This document shows positions 1 to 9,428 of a stretch of 64,000 nt of DNA, one piece after another. Location: the NCBI RefSeq assembly GCF_003952265.1, contig NZ_CP034438.1, positions 2,294,001-2,358,000 on the forward strand, in the 5' to 3' direction. The position numbers and the translations under genes are program-made. This DNA is from Flaviflexus salsibiostraticola (lineage in GTDB: Bacteria; Actinomycetota; Actinomycetes; Actinomycetales; Actinomycetaceae). The notes under the pieces are model-generated. The model did no database searches and was not told the DNA's origin. It was given only the letters and a program-made list of their open reading frames with translations. Every line of letters starts with the position of its first letter. The first letter of the stretch is position 1.

Positions 1-402
1 GACGCCAAGTTCGAGGCCGAGCTCGTCGAGCTCACTGAGGAAGAGGCGCAGGAGATGCTCGAATCCACCGGTCAGGAGGAATCGGGCCTCAACAAGCTCG
101 CACGCGTCGGCTTCGACACCCTCGGACTGCAGACCTACCTCACCGCTGGTGAGAAGGAGACTCGCGCCTGGACCATCAAGAAGGGCTGGACCGCCCCGCA
201 GGCGGCCGGGGTCATCCACACCGACTTTGAGCGCGGCTTCATCAAGGCCGAGATCGTCTCGTACGACGATCTGGTCGAGCTCGGCGGCATGCAGCAGGCC
301 AAGGCCGCGGGCAAGGTCCGCATGGAGGGCAAGGACTACGTCATGCAGGATGGCGACGTCGTGGAGTTCCGCAGCGGACTACAGTCTGGGAGTAAGAAAT
401 GA
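1..402 (+). CDS. ychF: YchF/OLA1-family ATPase, C-terminal part with replaced tail
   Basis: Open from the window edge, so only the C-terminal ~133 residues are visible. They match the end of the redox-regulated ribosome-associated ATPase YchF, including the TGS-type domain (AWTIKKGWTAPQAAGVIHTD, then KDYVMQDGDVVEFR). YchF normally ends EFRFNV or similar; here the sequence after EFR is SGLQSGSKK, so the last few residues have been replaced by foreign sequence at about base 372. The stop codon overlaps the start of the next gene (ATGA). The protein is probably still functional because only the extreme tail differs. The upstream part lies outside the window. Confidence 0.9.
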   Translation, partial: DAKFEAELVELTEEEAQEMLESTGQEESGLNKLARVGFDTLGLQTYLTAGEKETRAWTIKKGWTAPQAAGVIHTDFERGFIKAEIVSYDDLVELGGMQQAKAAGKVRMEGKDYVMQDGDVVEFRSGLQSGSKK

Positions 403-1283
403 CGATATATCAGAAACCTAAGAAACGTGCCCACAAGGGTTTCTTCTACCTCAATGATGAGGTAGTTATCAATTCGCTGTCTGCCTTGGAATCAGGGAAA
501 GTTGACGAAATCGTCTCGAAGACAGTGGTTGCGAGAGAAGGTGGATTCAGCGGCGAACTCAAAGGAGGCGTGCCAGGTATTGGTGCTTCGGTGGGTGGAG
601 GGAAAAAGGCAACCTCTGAAGTCGAAGAGGAGATGGTTAGAACACGTACCAGATTCTCGATATTCGATGCATGGTATGCCCTCCTTCAGCAAGAAAAGGC
701 CATTGGCACCTTTGAAGGATGGGGGACTGAAGCTTTGGCCGGTGTTTCGGCTGGAGATACGGTGGAATTAAGGGCAGGTCTTTCGTTGGGTCCCCTGCAG
801 ACCGTCATGAGACTGTTCCTATGGTTTGCCGACCAAGCTGCGAAGCCAGGTACCGCGTTCTCACAAAAGGGTGAAGAAGCTAAAGCGACAAAACAGGGTG
901 CCCAAATGATGCGGACGTTAATGGGTATTGATAATGGCGTAGAAGACGAAATTCCCTTAGTGGCTGTTCCCCTAGGAGACGAAGGCCCCCAGGTGATTCT
1001 GGGGATCTCTCCGAAGTGGATGATCGGAAAGTTGGGTCAGTTGGGTGGAGACTTTGGGATTGTGGCGCAGGTCGCCAGAGTAATTCCAAGAGATGAAGAG
1101 TATCCAATACTTCGCCTTACTAAAGATGTAACACCCACCCCTATGGAAATCGATACCCTTAAAACAGTGGTATCTGGCTACATTGCTCCGGCAAAGGAAC
1201 TCGGAGTCGAGGTTGACCCAGAAGAGTCTGTTGTAAAAGGGCCAGCACTGGTCTTAAACCCAATTGAATCGCTCTGGGTTTGA
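399..1283 (+). pseudogene. DUF6414-like protein, last codons displaced by IS3 insertion
   Basis: The product is 288 residues up to the insertion. It starts KKRAHKGFFYLNDEVVINSL, has a Gly-rich stretch (about residues 55-70) and a mixed alpha/beta C-terminus; no membrane segment or signal is visible. The N-terminal pattern resembles DUF6414 hypothetical proteins (from memory; low certainty) and no function is known. An IS3 element enters at 1264/1265. Removing it and one copy of the AAT duplication gives a gene ending NPIAIYR with stop at 2631-2633, so only the last few residues are changed (now NPIESLWV) and the protein may still work. The start overlaps the ychF stop (ATGA). Base composition is lower in G+C than the flanking chromosome. 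It is first of five co-directional genes. Confidence 0.65.
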
Positions 1284-1318
1284 TGGAGATTCCTGAGCTT
1301 GGAAACAAGGATGGAATA

Positions 1319-1663
1319 ATGTCAGTTATGAACAATCCCGGACGCGCCTCGCAGCGGCGGTATTCACCAGAGGAAAAGGCGGCAGCGGTGCGCATGGTGC
1401 GCGCCTTACGTAAAGAGCTGGGCACGAAGAACGGCACGGTCAAAAGAGTTGCCGATCAGCTCGGATACGGCCCAGAATCGGTACGCACCTGGGTGCGTCA
1501 GGCCGATATCGACGATGGCCACCTCCCTGGTGTGAGCACTGATGAGGCCCGCCGTCTGCTCGAGCTTGAGCAGGAGAACCGCGAGCTGCGCCGGGCCAAC
1601 GAGATCCTCAAACGCGCAGCGTCTTTCTTCGGGGCGGAACTCGACCGCCAACACAAGAAATAG
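1319..1663 (+). CDS. IS3-family transposase OrfA (HTH subunit)
   Basis: Product of about 114 residues with an N-terminal helix-turn-helix (RRYSPEEKAAAVRMVRAL to ESVRTWVRQ) and a C-terminal leucine-rich coiled segment (ARRLLELEQENRELRRANEI), the arrangement of IS3 OrfA. ATG 1319 is preferred over the in-frame ATG at 1283 because it follows an AAGGATGGA purine stretch; 1283 lies inside the inverted repeat. The stop overlaps the orfB GTG start (TAGTG), so OrfB is made by reinitiation or by the -1 frameshift typical of the family. Confidence 0.92.
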   Translation: MSVMNNPGRASQRRYSPEEKAAAVRMVRALRKELGTKNGTVKRVADQLGYGPESVRTWVRQADIDDGHLPGVSTDEARRLLELEQENRELRRANEILKRAASFFGAELDRQHKK

Positions 1664-2583
1664 TGGCCTTCATCGACTTAAATAGGGACGATATTGTGGC
1701 CGGGCGCCGTCTTGGAGTCGAGTCCATCTGCAGGGTATTGCAGGTGGCTCCAAGCACGTACTACGCCGCGAAGAAACGTGGCCCCTCTGCTCGTGCGATC
1801 CGGGACGCGGAGCTGATTCCCCAGCTGTTTGAGCTGTGGGAAGCGAACTACAGCGTCTATGGAGTGCGGAAGCTGTGGAAGGCTGCACGCCGTGCGGGAA
1901 TCGATATCGGCCGCGATCAGACCGCCCGTCTTATGCGAGCAGCAGGGATCGAAGGGGCACGACGGACCAAGAAAGTCCGAACCACTCACCGTGATGCGAC
2001 TGTCCCTCGGCATCCTGACTTGGTCGACCGTGATTTCACCGCCACAGGCCCGAATCAGCTGTGGGTCACCGATCTGACATTCGTTGCCACCTGGGCCGGG
2101 ATCGCGTATGTGTGCTTCATCATCGACGTCTACTCCCGCATGATCGTCGGCTGGCGAGTCGCCTCGCATATGCGCACACCCATGGTCCTCGATGCGATCG
2201 AGATGGCCCGCTGGTCGCGCGGGACTCACCTGCCCGGGCTTCGGTGTCACAGCGATGCAGGCAGTCAATTTACGTCCATTCGCTACGGCGAGAGACTAGC
2301 GGAGATCGGCGCTGTTCCCTCGATCGGTACTGTTGGCGATAGCTACGACAACGCTCTGGCTGAGACGGTTAACGGATACTACAAGACCGAGCTCGTGCGC
2401 GGGCCGGCACATCCGGGTCCGTGGAAGACGATCGAGGATCTAGAACTGGCCACCCTGGGCTGGGTCCACTGGCACAACACTGAACGCCTTCACGGCTACC
2501 TCGGAGACGTACCACCGATCGAGTTCGAGAACACCCACTACACTGCTACCAGCACCCCCAACGTGCTGATCGGAATCAAATAA
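1663..2583 (+). CDS. IS3-family transposase OrfB (DDE integrase)
   Basis: 306-residue DDE transposase subunit. It has an HTH_21-like N-terminus (YGVRKLWKAARRAG) and an rve integrase core with catalytic residues in WVTDLTF (D), HSDAGSQFTS (D) and DNALAETVNGYYKTEL (E, seven residues before K), then ERLHGYLGDVPP. Length is normal for the family and there is no damage, so this copy should be active. The GTG start overlaps the orfA stop; the frame is -1 relative to orfA. Confidence 0.95.
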   Translation: MAFIDLNRDDIVAGRRLGVESICRVLQVAPSTYYAAKKRGPSARAIRDAELIPQLFELWEANYSVYGVRKLWKAARRAGIDIGRDQTARLMRAAGIEGARRTKKVRTTHRDATVPRHPDLVDRDFTATGPNQLWVTDLTFVATWAGIAYVCFIIDVYSRMIVGWRVASHMRTPMVLDAIEMARWSRGTHLPGLRCHSDAGSQFTSIRYGERLAEIGAVPSIGTVGDSYDNALAETVNGYYKTELVRGPAHPGPWKTIEDLELATLGWVHWHNTERLHGYLGDVPPIEFENTHYTATSTPNVLIGIK

Positions 2584-2654
2584 AAAGAGCCTCCATCAAA
2601 CCCAGAGCGATTCAAATCGCGATTTATCGTTGAAGATTTTGTAGGGGGTGAATA

Positions 2655-3293
2655 GTGGCAACTGAACCTGAGCGCTTAGTGAAGTCCAAGCAGCGTGTTG
2701 CTGACCACGGCGAAGTGTTCACTCCTGCCTGGATGGTTGAAGACATGTTGAACCTGGTGAAGGACGAGTCTGAGCGCATAGACTCCCGTTTCTTAGAACC
2801 CGCCTGCGGATCGGGAAACTTCCTAATTCCCGTATTGAAACGAAAGCTTGCGACAGTTCAAGGACGCTACGGTAATAGTGATTTTGAGAAGAAGCACTAC
2901 GCACTACTCGCACTGATGTCAATCTACGGCGTTGAGTTGCTCCCCGACAACGTTGCTGACTGCCGGGCCAACATGATTGAGGTATTTTCGAGTTACCTCC
3001 AGTTGAGTTCTGAAGATATGTTTTACAAAGCCGCTGAGTATGTTCTAACTAACAATATTGTTAACGGTGACGCAATGACGATGCGCAACAGCGTGGGCGA
3101 CGCCATTATGTTCCCGGAGTGGGGATACTTGGGGAGAGGGAAGTTTCAACGTCGAGACTTCCGGTTTGATACGTTGGCGCAGCGCAGCGCTTTCGGGGAG
3201 GAAGATACGTTGTTCGCAAACCTTGGCAAGCAAGAGCTATTCACCCCGTCTAAAACCTACCCGCCCTTGACTGTTGCGGACCTAGCGTTATGA
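2655..3293 (+). CDS. SAM-dependent DNA methyltransferase-like protein (short, lacks NPPY)
   Basis: 212 residues. It begins VADHGEVFTPAWMVEDMLNL, followed by the SAM-binding motif I LEPACGSGNFLIPVL (about residues 46-60) and IYGVELLPDNV (motif II region), the layout of N6-adenine DNA methyltransferases of restriction systems. The catalytic NPPY motif is absent; the chain ends after a segment VNGDAMT and a Trp/Arg-rich tail. It therefore probably works with the next gene, whose product has NPPY. GTG start with a strong AGGGGGTG ribosome site 6 bases upstream. Its stop overlaps the next start (ATGA), suggesting coupled translation. This is the only uninterrupted large gene of the operon. Confidence 0.8.
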   Translation: MATEPERLVKSKQRVADHGEVFTPAWMVEDMLNLVKDESERIDSRFLEPACGSGNFLIPVLKRKLATVQGRYGNSDFEKKHYALLALMSIYGVELLPDNVADCRANMIEVFSSYLQLSSEDMFYKAAEYVLTNNIVNGDAMTMRNSVGDAIMFPEWGYLGRGKFQRRDFRFDTLAQRSAFGEEDTLFANLGKQELFTPSKTYPPLTVADLAL

Positions 3294-4525
3294 CAGTCCA
3301 AACATCTTTTTCGATCAGAGGTAGAAACCCCGATGTTTTGACGTGCATCGCCAACCTTTCTAATGACGAGGTATTCACGCCACCTGAGTTAGCTAACCAG
3401 ATGCTTGACATGGTTGCGGAGGCATGGGCTGGGGCTCACGACGGCGAGAATATTTGGGAAAATCCAACGGTCCGTTTTCTCGATCCGGTTACTAAATCTG
3501 GCGTCTTTTTGCGTGAGATTACCAGTCGTTTGACCACGGGGTTAGTCGATCAGATTCCTGACCTGCAAGAGCGGGTGGATCATATTCTCGCCGAGCAGGT
3601 TTTTGGTATCGCTATCACGCACCTAACGAGCTTGCTTAGTAGAAGAAGTCTCTACTGCTCAAAGTATGCGAATAGTAAGCACTCAATTGCTACGTCCTTT
3701 GATGATCCGGACGGAAATATCTGGTTTGAACGTTTGGAACACACTTTTGAAGGTGGTAATGAGTGGATCTATGCCACTGATTCAGACGGTAACCAGATTG
3801 AAAAACGGATTAACGGAAAGTGCAAGTTTTGCGGCGCGCCCCAGAAGATATTTGACCGAGACGATGCCCTGGAAACCCACGCCTATGCGCTTTTACACGC
3901 CCAAGACATTAAGACTCGGGTTGCTGAGTTGTTTGGAGAAGACATGCAGTTCGATGTGATAATTGGGAACCCTCCGTATCAAATGACAGGGGGAGCTGGA
4001 GGCTCTAGCGACTCTTCTATCTACCATCTCTTTGTGGAACAAGCTCAGAAACTAGAACCAAGGTTCCTATCCATGGTTATTCCTTCGCGTTGGATGGCGG
4101 GTGGAAGGGGATTGGGTGATTTTCGCCAGGAAGTTTTGACCAGCAGAAAGTTGAAAGAGTTAGTTGACTGGGGAGACTCCACCGAGGCATTTCCGGGAGT
4201 CTCAATTAAGGGAGGCATCTGCTATTTTCTGTGGGAAAAGGACTATGAGGGGCCTTGCGATGTGACGCGCGTTAGCGGTGGCAAGGAATTTCATCAGGGG
4301 CCGAGGGACTTGGGTGAGTTCGACGTGTTTATTCGGGATGAACGTGCCCTCAGTATCCTTCGCAAGATATTGCCGGACATGACTGAGCCTGTTTCGACGC
4401 TAGTCTCCGGCGACACACCTTTCGGTATCGCGACAAACTTTGGTGATTTCCATACCTCGAAACGTGATGGTGATCTGCTTCTCCACCGTATTGAGAAAGG
4501 CAAACGCTCGACGGCTTATGTGAAC
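3290..4525 (+). pseudogene. Eco57I-type DNA methyltransferase, 5' part, broken by IS256
   Basis: First 412 codons of a 545-residue N6-adenine methyltransferase. Visible are DEVFTPPELANQML, a motif I variant LDPVTKSGVFLREI, a CKFCGA cysteine pair, and the catalytic motif DVIIGNPPYQM (about residue 225). Then follow a target-recognition-like region and IPSRWMAGGRGL. An IS256-family element enters after the codon for Asn412, followed immediately by an IS3 copy. The remainder of the gene is at 9429-9830. Joining the two parts, with one copy of each target duplication, keeps the frame exactly. As it stands translation would run into IS256 sequence and end in GWVRR at 4576. Confidence 0.88.
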
Positions 4526-4565
4526 GGTCAAGTCCTTTGGTGTGGTGTAACTTTTCGGGGTTGGG

Positions 4566-5538
4566 TTAGGCGGTGAGGAAGAGTTCCTGGCCGGGATGGT
4601 GATCGGTTTGCCCGGTGGGGGCGTTGAGGGTGTGGATGAGTTTTCGCATGGAGACCTCGGAGAAGTAGCGCCGTTCGGCGTAGAGCCATTCTTCGTGCTG
4701 TTCTTGAAGGACAGCTCCGACGAGGCGGGTGACACTGGCAGGGTCGGGGAAGATCTGGACCACGTCAGCACGACGTTTGATTTCCCGATTCAACCGCTCG
4801 ATCGGGTTGTTAGACCAGATCTTCTTCCAATGCTCTTGAGGCATGTCAGCAAATGCTGTCAGCTCTGCTTCGGCCTGTTCGAGCATGGCTGCTACCTCGG
4901 GAAACGAGCCAGATAGACCGTCAATGACGGTGCGGTATTGAGCTCTGACAGCCTGCGCGGTGGTCTGAGCAAAGATCGTTGAGACCAGGGCGTTGACAGG
5001 CTTGGAACGGGCTGAGCCGACTCGTTGGGTGATGTTACGGGCGAAGTGGACCCGGCACCGCTGCCAAGCCGCTCCAGGCAGGATCGCTTTGACTGCGGCT
5101 TTCAACCCCGCATGAGCATCCGAGGTCACTACCGCCACCCCGAGCGGATCAGCGCTTGTGGCGACTTTCAGGCCGCGCTCTCGCAGGGAGCGGAGGAACT
5201 CAGTCCAAAAATCGGTGGTCTCAGAATCACCCAGTGCCATCCCCAGGATCTCGCGCTTACCCTCACCGCTGACGCCGGTGGCTACGACAAGTGCTTGAGA
5301 GACGACTCGGTTACGTACACGCACGTCGAGATAGGTCGCATCCAGGAACAGGTAGGGGAACCAGGTGTGATCCAAGGGCCGGCCCAGGAACTGGCTCACG
5401 CCCTCGTCAATGTCAGCACAGATACGCGAGACGGTTGATTTTGAGATACCGGTGTCGTTGCCCAGGGCTTTGATCAGGTGATCAACCTTGCGGGTGGAGA
5501 CACCATCGATCCATGCCTGGCAGATCACTGCATAAAGC
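4566..5538 (-). pseudogene. IS256-family transposase, C-terminal part
   Basis: Encodes the C-terminal ~320 residues of a mutator-type transposase: catalytic D in LDATYLDVR, D in VTSDAHAGLK and E in NNPIERLNREIKRR. It corresponds to residues from about 119 of the intact 438-residue copy at 31612-32928, with one visible amino-acid difference (RRADVV here, RRVDVV there). The N-terminal part is at 7628-7976, beyond an IS21 element, so no full transposase is made from this copy. Confidence 0.95.
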
Positions 5539-5600
5539 TGTCGGCGGCAGTTGAAAAGTGAGCAGTTTCGGCATTTGAAAAGTGAGCACTTCGATTAACG

Positions 5601-6824
5601 ATGTGGAGTGTGATTTCAATGCACGATTGGGAAAAGATCCGGGTGCTTGCCCGCGAGGGTGTACCGAAGGCTCGTATTGCTGCTGAGCTGGGTATCTCAC
5701 GCAATACGGTGGATCGGGCGGTGAAGTCTGATCAGCCGCCGCGTTATGTCCGCACGAGGACACCGACGAAGTTTGGGGAGTATGAGGCCCGGATACGGTG
5801 GCTGCTGGAGGAGTGTCCGACGATGCCGGCCTCGGTGATCGGCGAGCGGGTGGGCTGGCCTTACTCGGAGAGGGCCTTGCGGCAGAATGTGGCACGGATC
5901 CGTCCTGAGTATGCGCCACGACGTCTCGATCCTGCGGACCGGTTGGAGTGGGAGATCGGGGATGTGGCTCAGTGTGACCTGTGGTTCCCCAATGTTGATA
6001 TCCCGATCGGGAACGGCAAGACGGCACGCTTCCCTGTGCTGACGATGATCCTGGCCTGGTCAAAGTATCCCGTTGCCTTGATGATCCCGAGCCGGCAACG
6101 CCCGGACCTGCTGTTGGGCATGTGGGACGGGATCAGCACCTTTGGCAGGGTTCCTCGACGCCTATTGTGGGACAACGAGGCCGGAATCGGACGATACGGC
6201 AAGCTCGGGCAGGAAGTCGCGGAGTTCTGTGGAACCCTCGGAGTGAAGCTCGTCCAAGCCAAACCCTATGACCCGGAGACCAAGGGCGTGGTCGAACGGT
6301 TCAACTCCTACCTGGAAACCTCGTTCCTGCCCGGGCGGACGTTCGCCAGTCCCAAGGATTTCAATGCTCAACTCGCCGGCTGGCTCGAGGTGATCCGAGG
6401 GAAGAAACCACGAGGGAAAGACCAAACTCGGGGCCAGGGCCTGACCGTCGAGCTCGAGCATATGGGTGCGTTGCCGCCGGTTGATCCCGCAGCGAGGTGG
6501 ACTGTGCAGACGCGGTTGGGACGTGACTACTACATCGAGATCGGCGCGAACGCCTACAGTGTTGACCCCAGGTGGATCGGGCACCGCATCGACGTCACCA
6601 TGGACCTGTCGACGGTCCAAGTCAGTACGGGCGGGAAGGTCATCACGACTCATGAGCGTCTTTGGGGCAGCGGCGGTCAGGTGACCGACCCTGACCACGT
6701 GGAGACCGCTCGGAAGCTGCGTGCGACCTTTCAGCAGCGCCAGGGCCTGCCCGGCTACGGAGTGACGGTCCAGGGCGGGGACCTGGCAGTATATGACCAG
6801 ATCTTTGACATCGAGGTGGCCTAA
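5601..6824 (+). CDS. istA: IS21-family transposase IstA
   Basis: 407-residue transposase. N-terminal HTH (MHDWEKIRVLAREGVPKARI ... RNTVDRAVK) is followed by an rve-type core with D in VAQCDLWFPN, D in LLWDNEAGIG and E in GVVERFNSYLE, and a C-terminal beta-barrel domain. Start could be ATG 5601 or ATG 5619 (MHDWEK). IstB begins one base after the stop, as is usual in IS21 operons. No damage is seen. Confidence 0.95.
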   Translation: MWSVISMHDWEKIRVLAREGVPKARIAAELGISRNTVDRAVKSDQPPRYVRTRTPTKFGEYEARIRWLLEECPTMPASVIGERVGWPYSERALRQNVARIRPEYAPRRLDPADRLEWEIGDVAQCDLWFPNVDIPIGNGKTARFPVLTMILAWSKYPVALMIPSRQRPDLLLGMWDGISTFGRVPRRLLWDNEAGIGRYGKLGQEVAEFCGTLGVKLVQAKPYDPETKGVVERFNSYLETSFLPGRTFASPKDFNAQLAGWLEVIRGKKPRGKDQTRGQGLTVELEHMGALPPVDPAARWTVQTRLGRDYYIEIGANAYSVDPRWIGHRIDVTMDLSTVQVSTGGKVITTHERLWGSGGQVTDPDHVETARKLRATFQQRQGLPGYGVTVQGGDLAVYDQIFDIEVA

Positions 6825-7574
6825 ATGGAGGCGATCAAAGACGTCACGTACTACACGAGTGCGTTGAAAGCACCACGTATTCAAGCTTCTTTCGCTCGCC
6901 TGGCTGACACTGGGCGGGCACAGGGCTGGACGTTCGAGGAGTACTTAGCCGCGGTTTTGGAAGCCGAGGTCACCGCCCGGGAAGCATCTGGGGCCGAGAT
7001 ACGACGGAAACGAGCACACTTCCCGTCCATGAAGACGATTGAGGACTTCACCTTCGATCACCAGCCCCACCTGCGCTCAGACGTTCAAGCAGCATCACGC
7101 TCGACCTGGATCCACAACGCGGAGAACATGATCCTTCTCGGCCCACCAGGCACCGGGAAGACTCACATATCGATCGGGCTCGGCATTGCCGCGACCAGGG
7201 CCGGAATCCCGGTCCTGTTCGACACCGCAGCCGGCTGGATCCAGTCGCTCACTGCCGCTCACAACAAGGGAGACCTGACGAAAGAGCTGCGGCGTATTCG
7301 CCGCTACAAGCTCATCATCATCGACGAGCTCGGCTACCTCCCCATCGAGCCAGAAGCCGCGAACCTGTTCTTCCAGCTCATCTCGGACCGATACGAGCAA
7401 TCATCCATCCTGATCACCTCAAACCTCGCTTTCGGGTCCTGGTCCACGATCTTCCACGACGAGACGATTGCGACAGCCATCATCGACCGGCTCGTCCACC
7501 ACGCCCAAGTCCTGACCACGAAAGGAACCTCCTACCGGATCAGACACCGACAAGAACAAGGAACTGTAAACTAA
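6825..7574 (+). CDS. istB: IS21-family helper ATPase IstB
   Basis: 249-residue AAA+ ATPase that assists IstA. It has Walker A LLGPPGTGKTHISIGLG (about residues 103-119), Walker B KLIIIDELGYLP, and the sensor region SILITSNLAFGSW. Length and order match the DnaC-like IstB family. Directly downstream of istA and presumably cotranscribed. Confidence 0.95.
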   Translation: MEAIKDVTYYTSALKAPRIQASFARLADTGRAQGWTFEEYLAAVLEAEVTAREASGAEIRRKRAHFPSMKTIEDFTFDHQPHLRSDVQAASRSTWIHNAENMILLGPPGTGKTHISIGLGIAATRAGIPVLFDTAAGWIQSLTAAHNKGDLTKELRRIRRYKLIIIDELGYLPIEPEAANLFFQLISDRYEQSSILITSNLAFGSWSTIFHDETIATAIIDRLVHHAQVLTTKGTSYRIRHRQEQGTVN

Positions 7575-7627
7575 AACCGCTCAGTTTTCGATCGCCGGAA
7601 ATGCACCAAATTCAACTGCCGCCGACA

Positions 7628-7976
7628 AAAGCGCTTTATCTACCCGACGGCGCGGGGACAGCAGCGCCGGGAAGAAAGAGCCCTGACGCAGCTTAGGGAT
7701 CTGTAGATCAACCTCCCCCGCCGGGGTGGCAAGAGTCTTGGGCCGGGTGCCGTTACGGTGAGTGACCCGGTCAGGGGTGCGTTCGTGAGGGCCAGCGCCG
7801 ATCTTGACGGTGGCTTCAGCATCGATGAGATCTTGAAGGCCGGCCTGGAGCAGGCGGCGGAAGACATCGTTGTGAGCAAGATCAGGGTCGGTGAGGACTT
7901 CAGAAATCAGGGTCGTCAGGGCAGACTGGTGGTGAGTCATCGTGGGATGTCGCTTTCTTGTATCTTGGTCGAACAT
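7628..7976 (-). pseudogene. IS256-family transposase, N-terminal part
   Basis: First ~116 codons of the mutator-type transposase (MFDQDTRKRHPTMTHHQSAL to LLSPRRRVDKAL), identical in the visible translation to the intact copy at 31612. The frame then enters IS21 sequence. Start given at ATG 7976; the internal Met of MTHHQSAL is an alternative start. Confidence 0.93.
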
Positions 7977-8106
7977 TTGAGTCTCCCACGATGACTCCCA
8001 ACAATCTTCACCATCACCGTTGCTGGCAACCCCGCAGGAATTTACACCACACTAAGGGACTCACCCTATGTGAACTGAATCGCTCTGGGTTTGATGGAGG
8101 CTCTTT

Positions 8107-9027
8107 TTATTTGATTCCGATCAGCACGTTGGGGGTGCTGGTAGCAGTGTAGTGGGTGTTCTCGAACTCGATCGGTGGTACGTCTCCGAGGTAGCCGTGA
8201 AGGCGTTCAGTGTTGTGCCAGTGGACCCAGCCCAGGGTGGCCAGTTCTAGATCCTCGATCGTCTTCCACGGACCCGGATGTGCCGGCCCGCGCACGAGCT
8301 CGGTCTTGTAGTATCCGTTAACCGTCTCAGCCAGAGCGTTGTCGTAGCTATCGCCAACAGTACCGATCGAGGGAACAGCGCCGATCTCCGCTAGTCTCTC
8401 GCCGTAGCGAATGGACGTAAATTGACTGCCTGCATCGCTGTGACACCGAAGCCCGGGCAGGTGAGTCCCGCGCGACCAGCGGGCCATCTCGATCGCATCG
8501 AGGACCATGGGTGTGCGCATATGCGAGGCGACTCGCCAGCCGACGATCATGCGGGAGTAGACGTCGATGATGAAGCACACATACGCGATCCCGGCCCAGG
8601 TGGCAACGAATGTCAGATCGGTGACCCACAGCTGATTCGGGCCTGTGGCGGTGAAATCACGGTCGACCAAGTCAGGATGCCGAGGGACAGTCGCATCACG
8701 GTGAGTGGTTCGGACTTTCTTGGTCCGTCGTGCCCCTTCGATCCCTGCTGCTCGCATAAGACGGGCGGTCTGATCGCGGCCGATATCGATTCCCGCACGG
8801 CGTGCAGCCTTCCACAGCTTCCGCACTCCATAGACGCTGTAGTTCGCTTCCCACAGCTCAAACAGCTGGGGAATCAGCTCCGCGTCCCGGATCGCACGAG
8901 CAGAGGGGCCACGTTTCTTCGCGGCGTAGTACGTGCTTGGAGCCACCTGCAATACCCTGCAGATGGACTCGACTCCAAGACGGCGCCCGGCCACAATATC
9001 GTCCCTATTTAAGTCGATGAAGGCCAC
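8107..9027 (-). CDS. IS3-family transposase OrfB, copy 2
   Basis: Translation identical to the OrfB at 1663-2583: 306 residues with an intact DDE core. Minus strand, GTG start overlapping the orfA stop. Confidence 0.95.
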   Translation of the reverse strand: MAFIDLNRDDIVAGRRLGVESICRVLQVAPSTYYAAKKRGPSARAIRDAELIPQLFELWEANYSVYGVRKLWKAARRAGIDIGRDQTARLMRAAGIEGARRTKKVRTTHRDATVPRHPDLVDRDFTATGPNQLWVTDLTFVATWAGIAYVCFIIDVYSRMIVGWRVASHMRTPMVLDAIEMARWSRGTHLPGLRCHSDAGSQFTSIRYGERLAEIGAVPSIGTVGDSYDNALAETVNGYYKTELVRGPAHPGPWKTIEDLELATLGWVHWHNTERLHGYLGDVPPIEFENTHYTATSTPNVLIGIK

Positions 9028-9371
9028 TATTTCTTGTGTTGGCGGTCGAGTTCCGCCCCGAAGAAAGACGCTGCGCGTTTGAGGATCTCGTTGGCCCGGC
9101 GCAGCTCGCGGTTCTCCTGCTCAAGCTCGAGCAGACGGCGGGCCTCATCAGTGCTCACACCAGGGAGGTGGCCATCGTCGATATCGGCCTGACGCACCCA
9201 GGTGCGTACCGATTCTGGGCCGTATCCGAGCTGATCGGCAACTCTTTTGACCGTGCCGTTCTTCGTGCCCAGCTCTTTACGTAAGGCGCGCACCATGCGC
9301 ACCGCTGCCGCCTTTTCCTCTGGTGAATACCGCCGCTGCGAGGCGCGTCCGGGATTGTTCATAACTGACAT
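9027..9371 (-). CDS. IS3-family transposase OrfA, copy 2
   Basis: Identical in translation to the OrfA at 1319-1663, with the same HTH and leucine-rich coiled segment and the same preferred start. Minus strand. Confidence 0.92.
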   Translation of the reverse strand: MSVMNNPGRASQRRYSPEEKAAAVRMVRALRKELGTKNGTVKRVADQLGYGPESVRTWVRQADIDDGHLPGVSTDEARRLLELEQENRELRRANEILKRAASFFGAELDRQHKK

Positions 9372-9428
9372 TATTCCATCCTTGTTTCCAAGCTCAGGAA
9401 TCTCCATCAAACCCAGAGCGATTCAAAC

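Larger units (their letters stand above)
1265..2614 (+). mobile_element. IS3-family insertion sequence, copy 1
   Basis: 1350-bp element bounded by near-perfect inverted repeats: TGAATCGCTCTGGGTTTGAT at the left end, and its complement ending ...GAGCGATTCA at the right. It is flanked by the 3-bp direct repeat AAT (1262-1264 and 2615-2617), the duplication size known for IS3 elements. It carries overlapping orfA and orfB. Two further copies of identical length lie at 8076-9425 (reverse) and 18350-19699. It sits in the last codons of the DUF6414-like gene. Confidence 0.97.
5539..7627 (+). mobile_element. IS21-family insertion sequence A, copy 1 (nested in IS256)
   Basis: 2089-bp element with terminal inverted repeats TGTCGGCGGCAGTTGAA at the left and its complement at the right, and a 5-bp direct repeat AAAGC (5534-5538 and 7628-7632). 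It carries istA and istB. Excising it with one repeat restores the IS256 sequence of the intact copy exactly. A second copy is at 50280-52368. Confidence 0.97.
4526..8066 (-). mobile_element. IS256-family insertion sequence, copy 1, interrupted by IS21
   Basis: Ends are GGTCAAGTCCTTTGGTGTGG at 4526 and the complement of GGGTGAGTCCCTTAGTGTGG at 8066. The flanking direct repeat is TATGTGAAC (4517-4525 and 8067-8075), consistent with the 8-9 bp duplications of this family. Total 3541 bp equals the 1447 bp of the intact copy at 31522-32968 plus 2089 bp of an inserted IS21 element and its 5-bp duplication. The transposase is on the minus strand and is split, so this copy cannot move by itself. Confidence 0.95.
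8076..9425 (-). mobile_element. IS3-family insertion sequence, copy 2 (inverted)
   Basis: Same 1350-bp element as at 1265, in reverse orientation, flanked by AAC (8073-8075 and 9426-9428). It sits immediately after the IS256 target duplication, so two different elements landed side by side in the methyltransferase gene. Confidence 0.97.

Noticed and set aside
1265..9425. Composite transposon bounded by inverted IS3 copies 1 and 2
   Set aside because: Each copy has its own different 3-bp duplication (AAT, AAC) directly at both of its ends, so they inserted independently.
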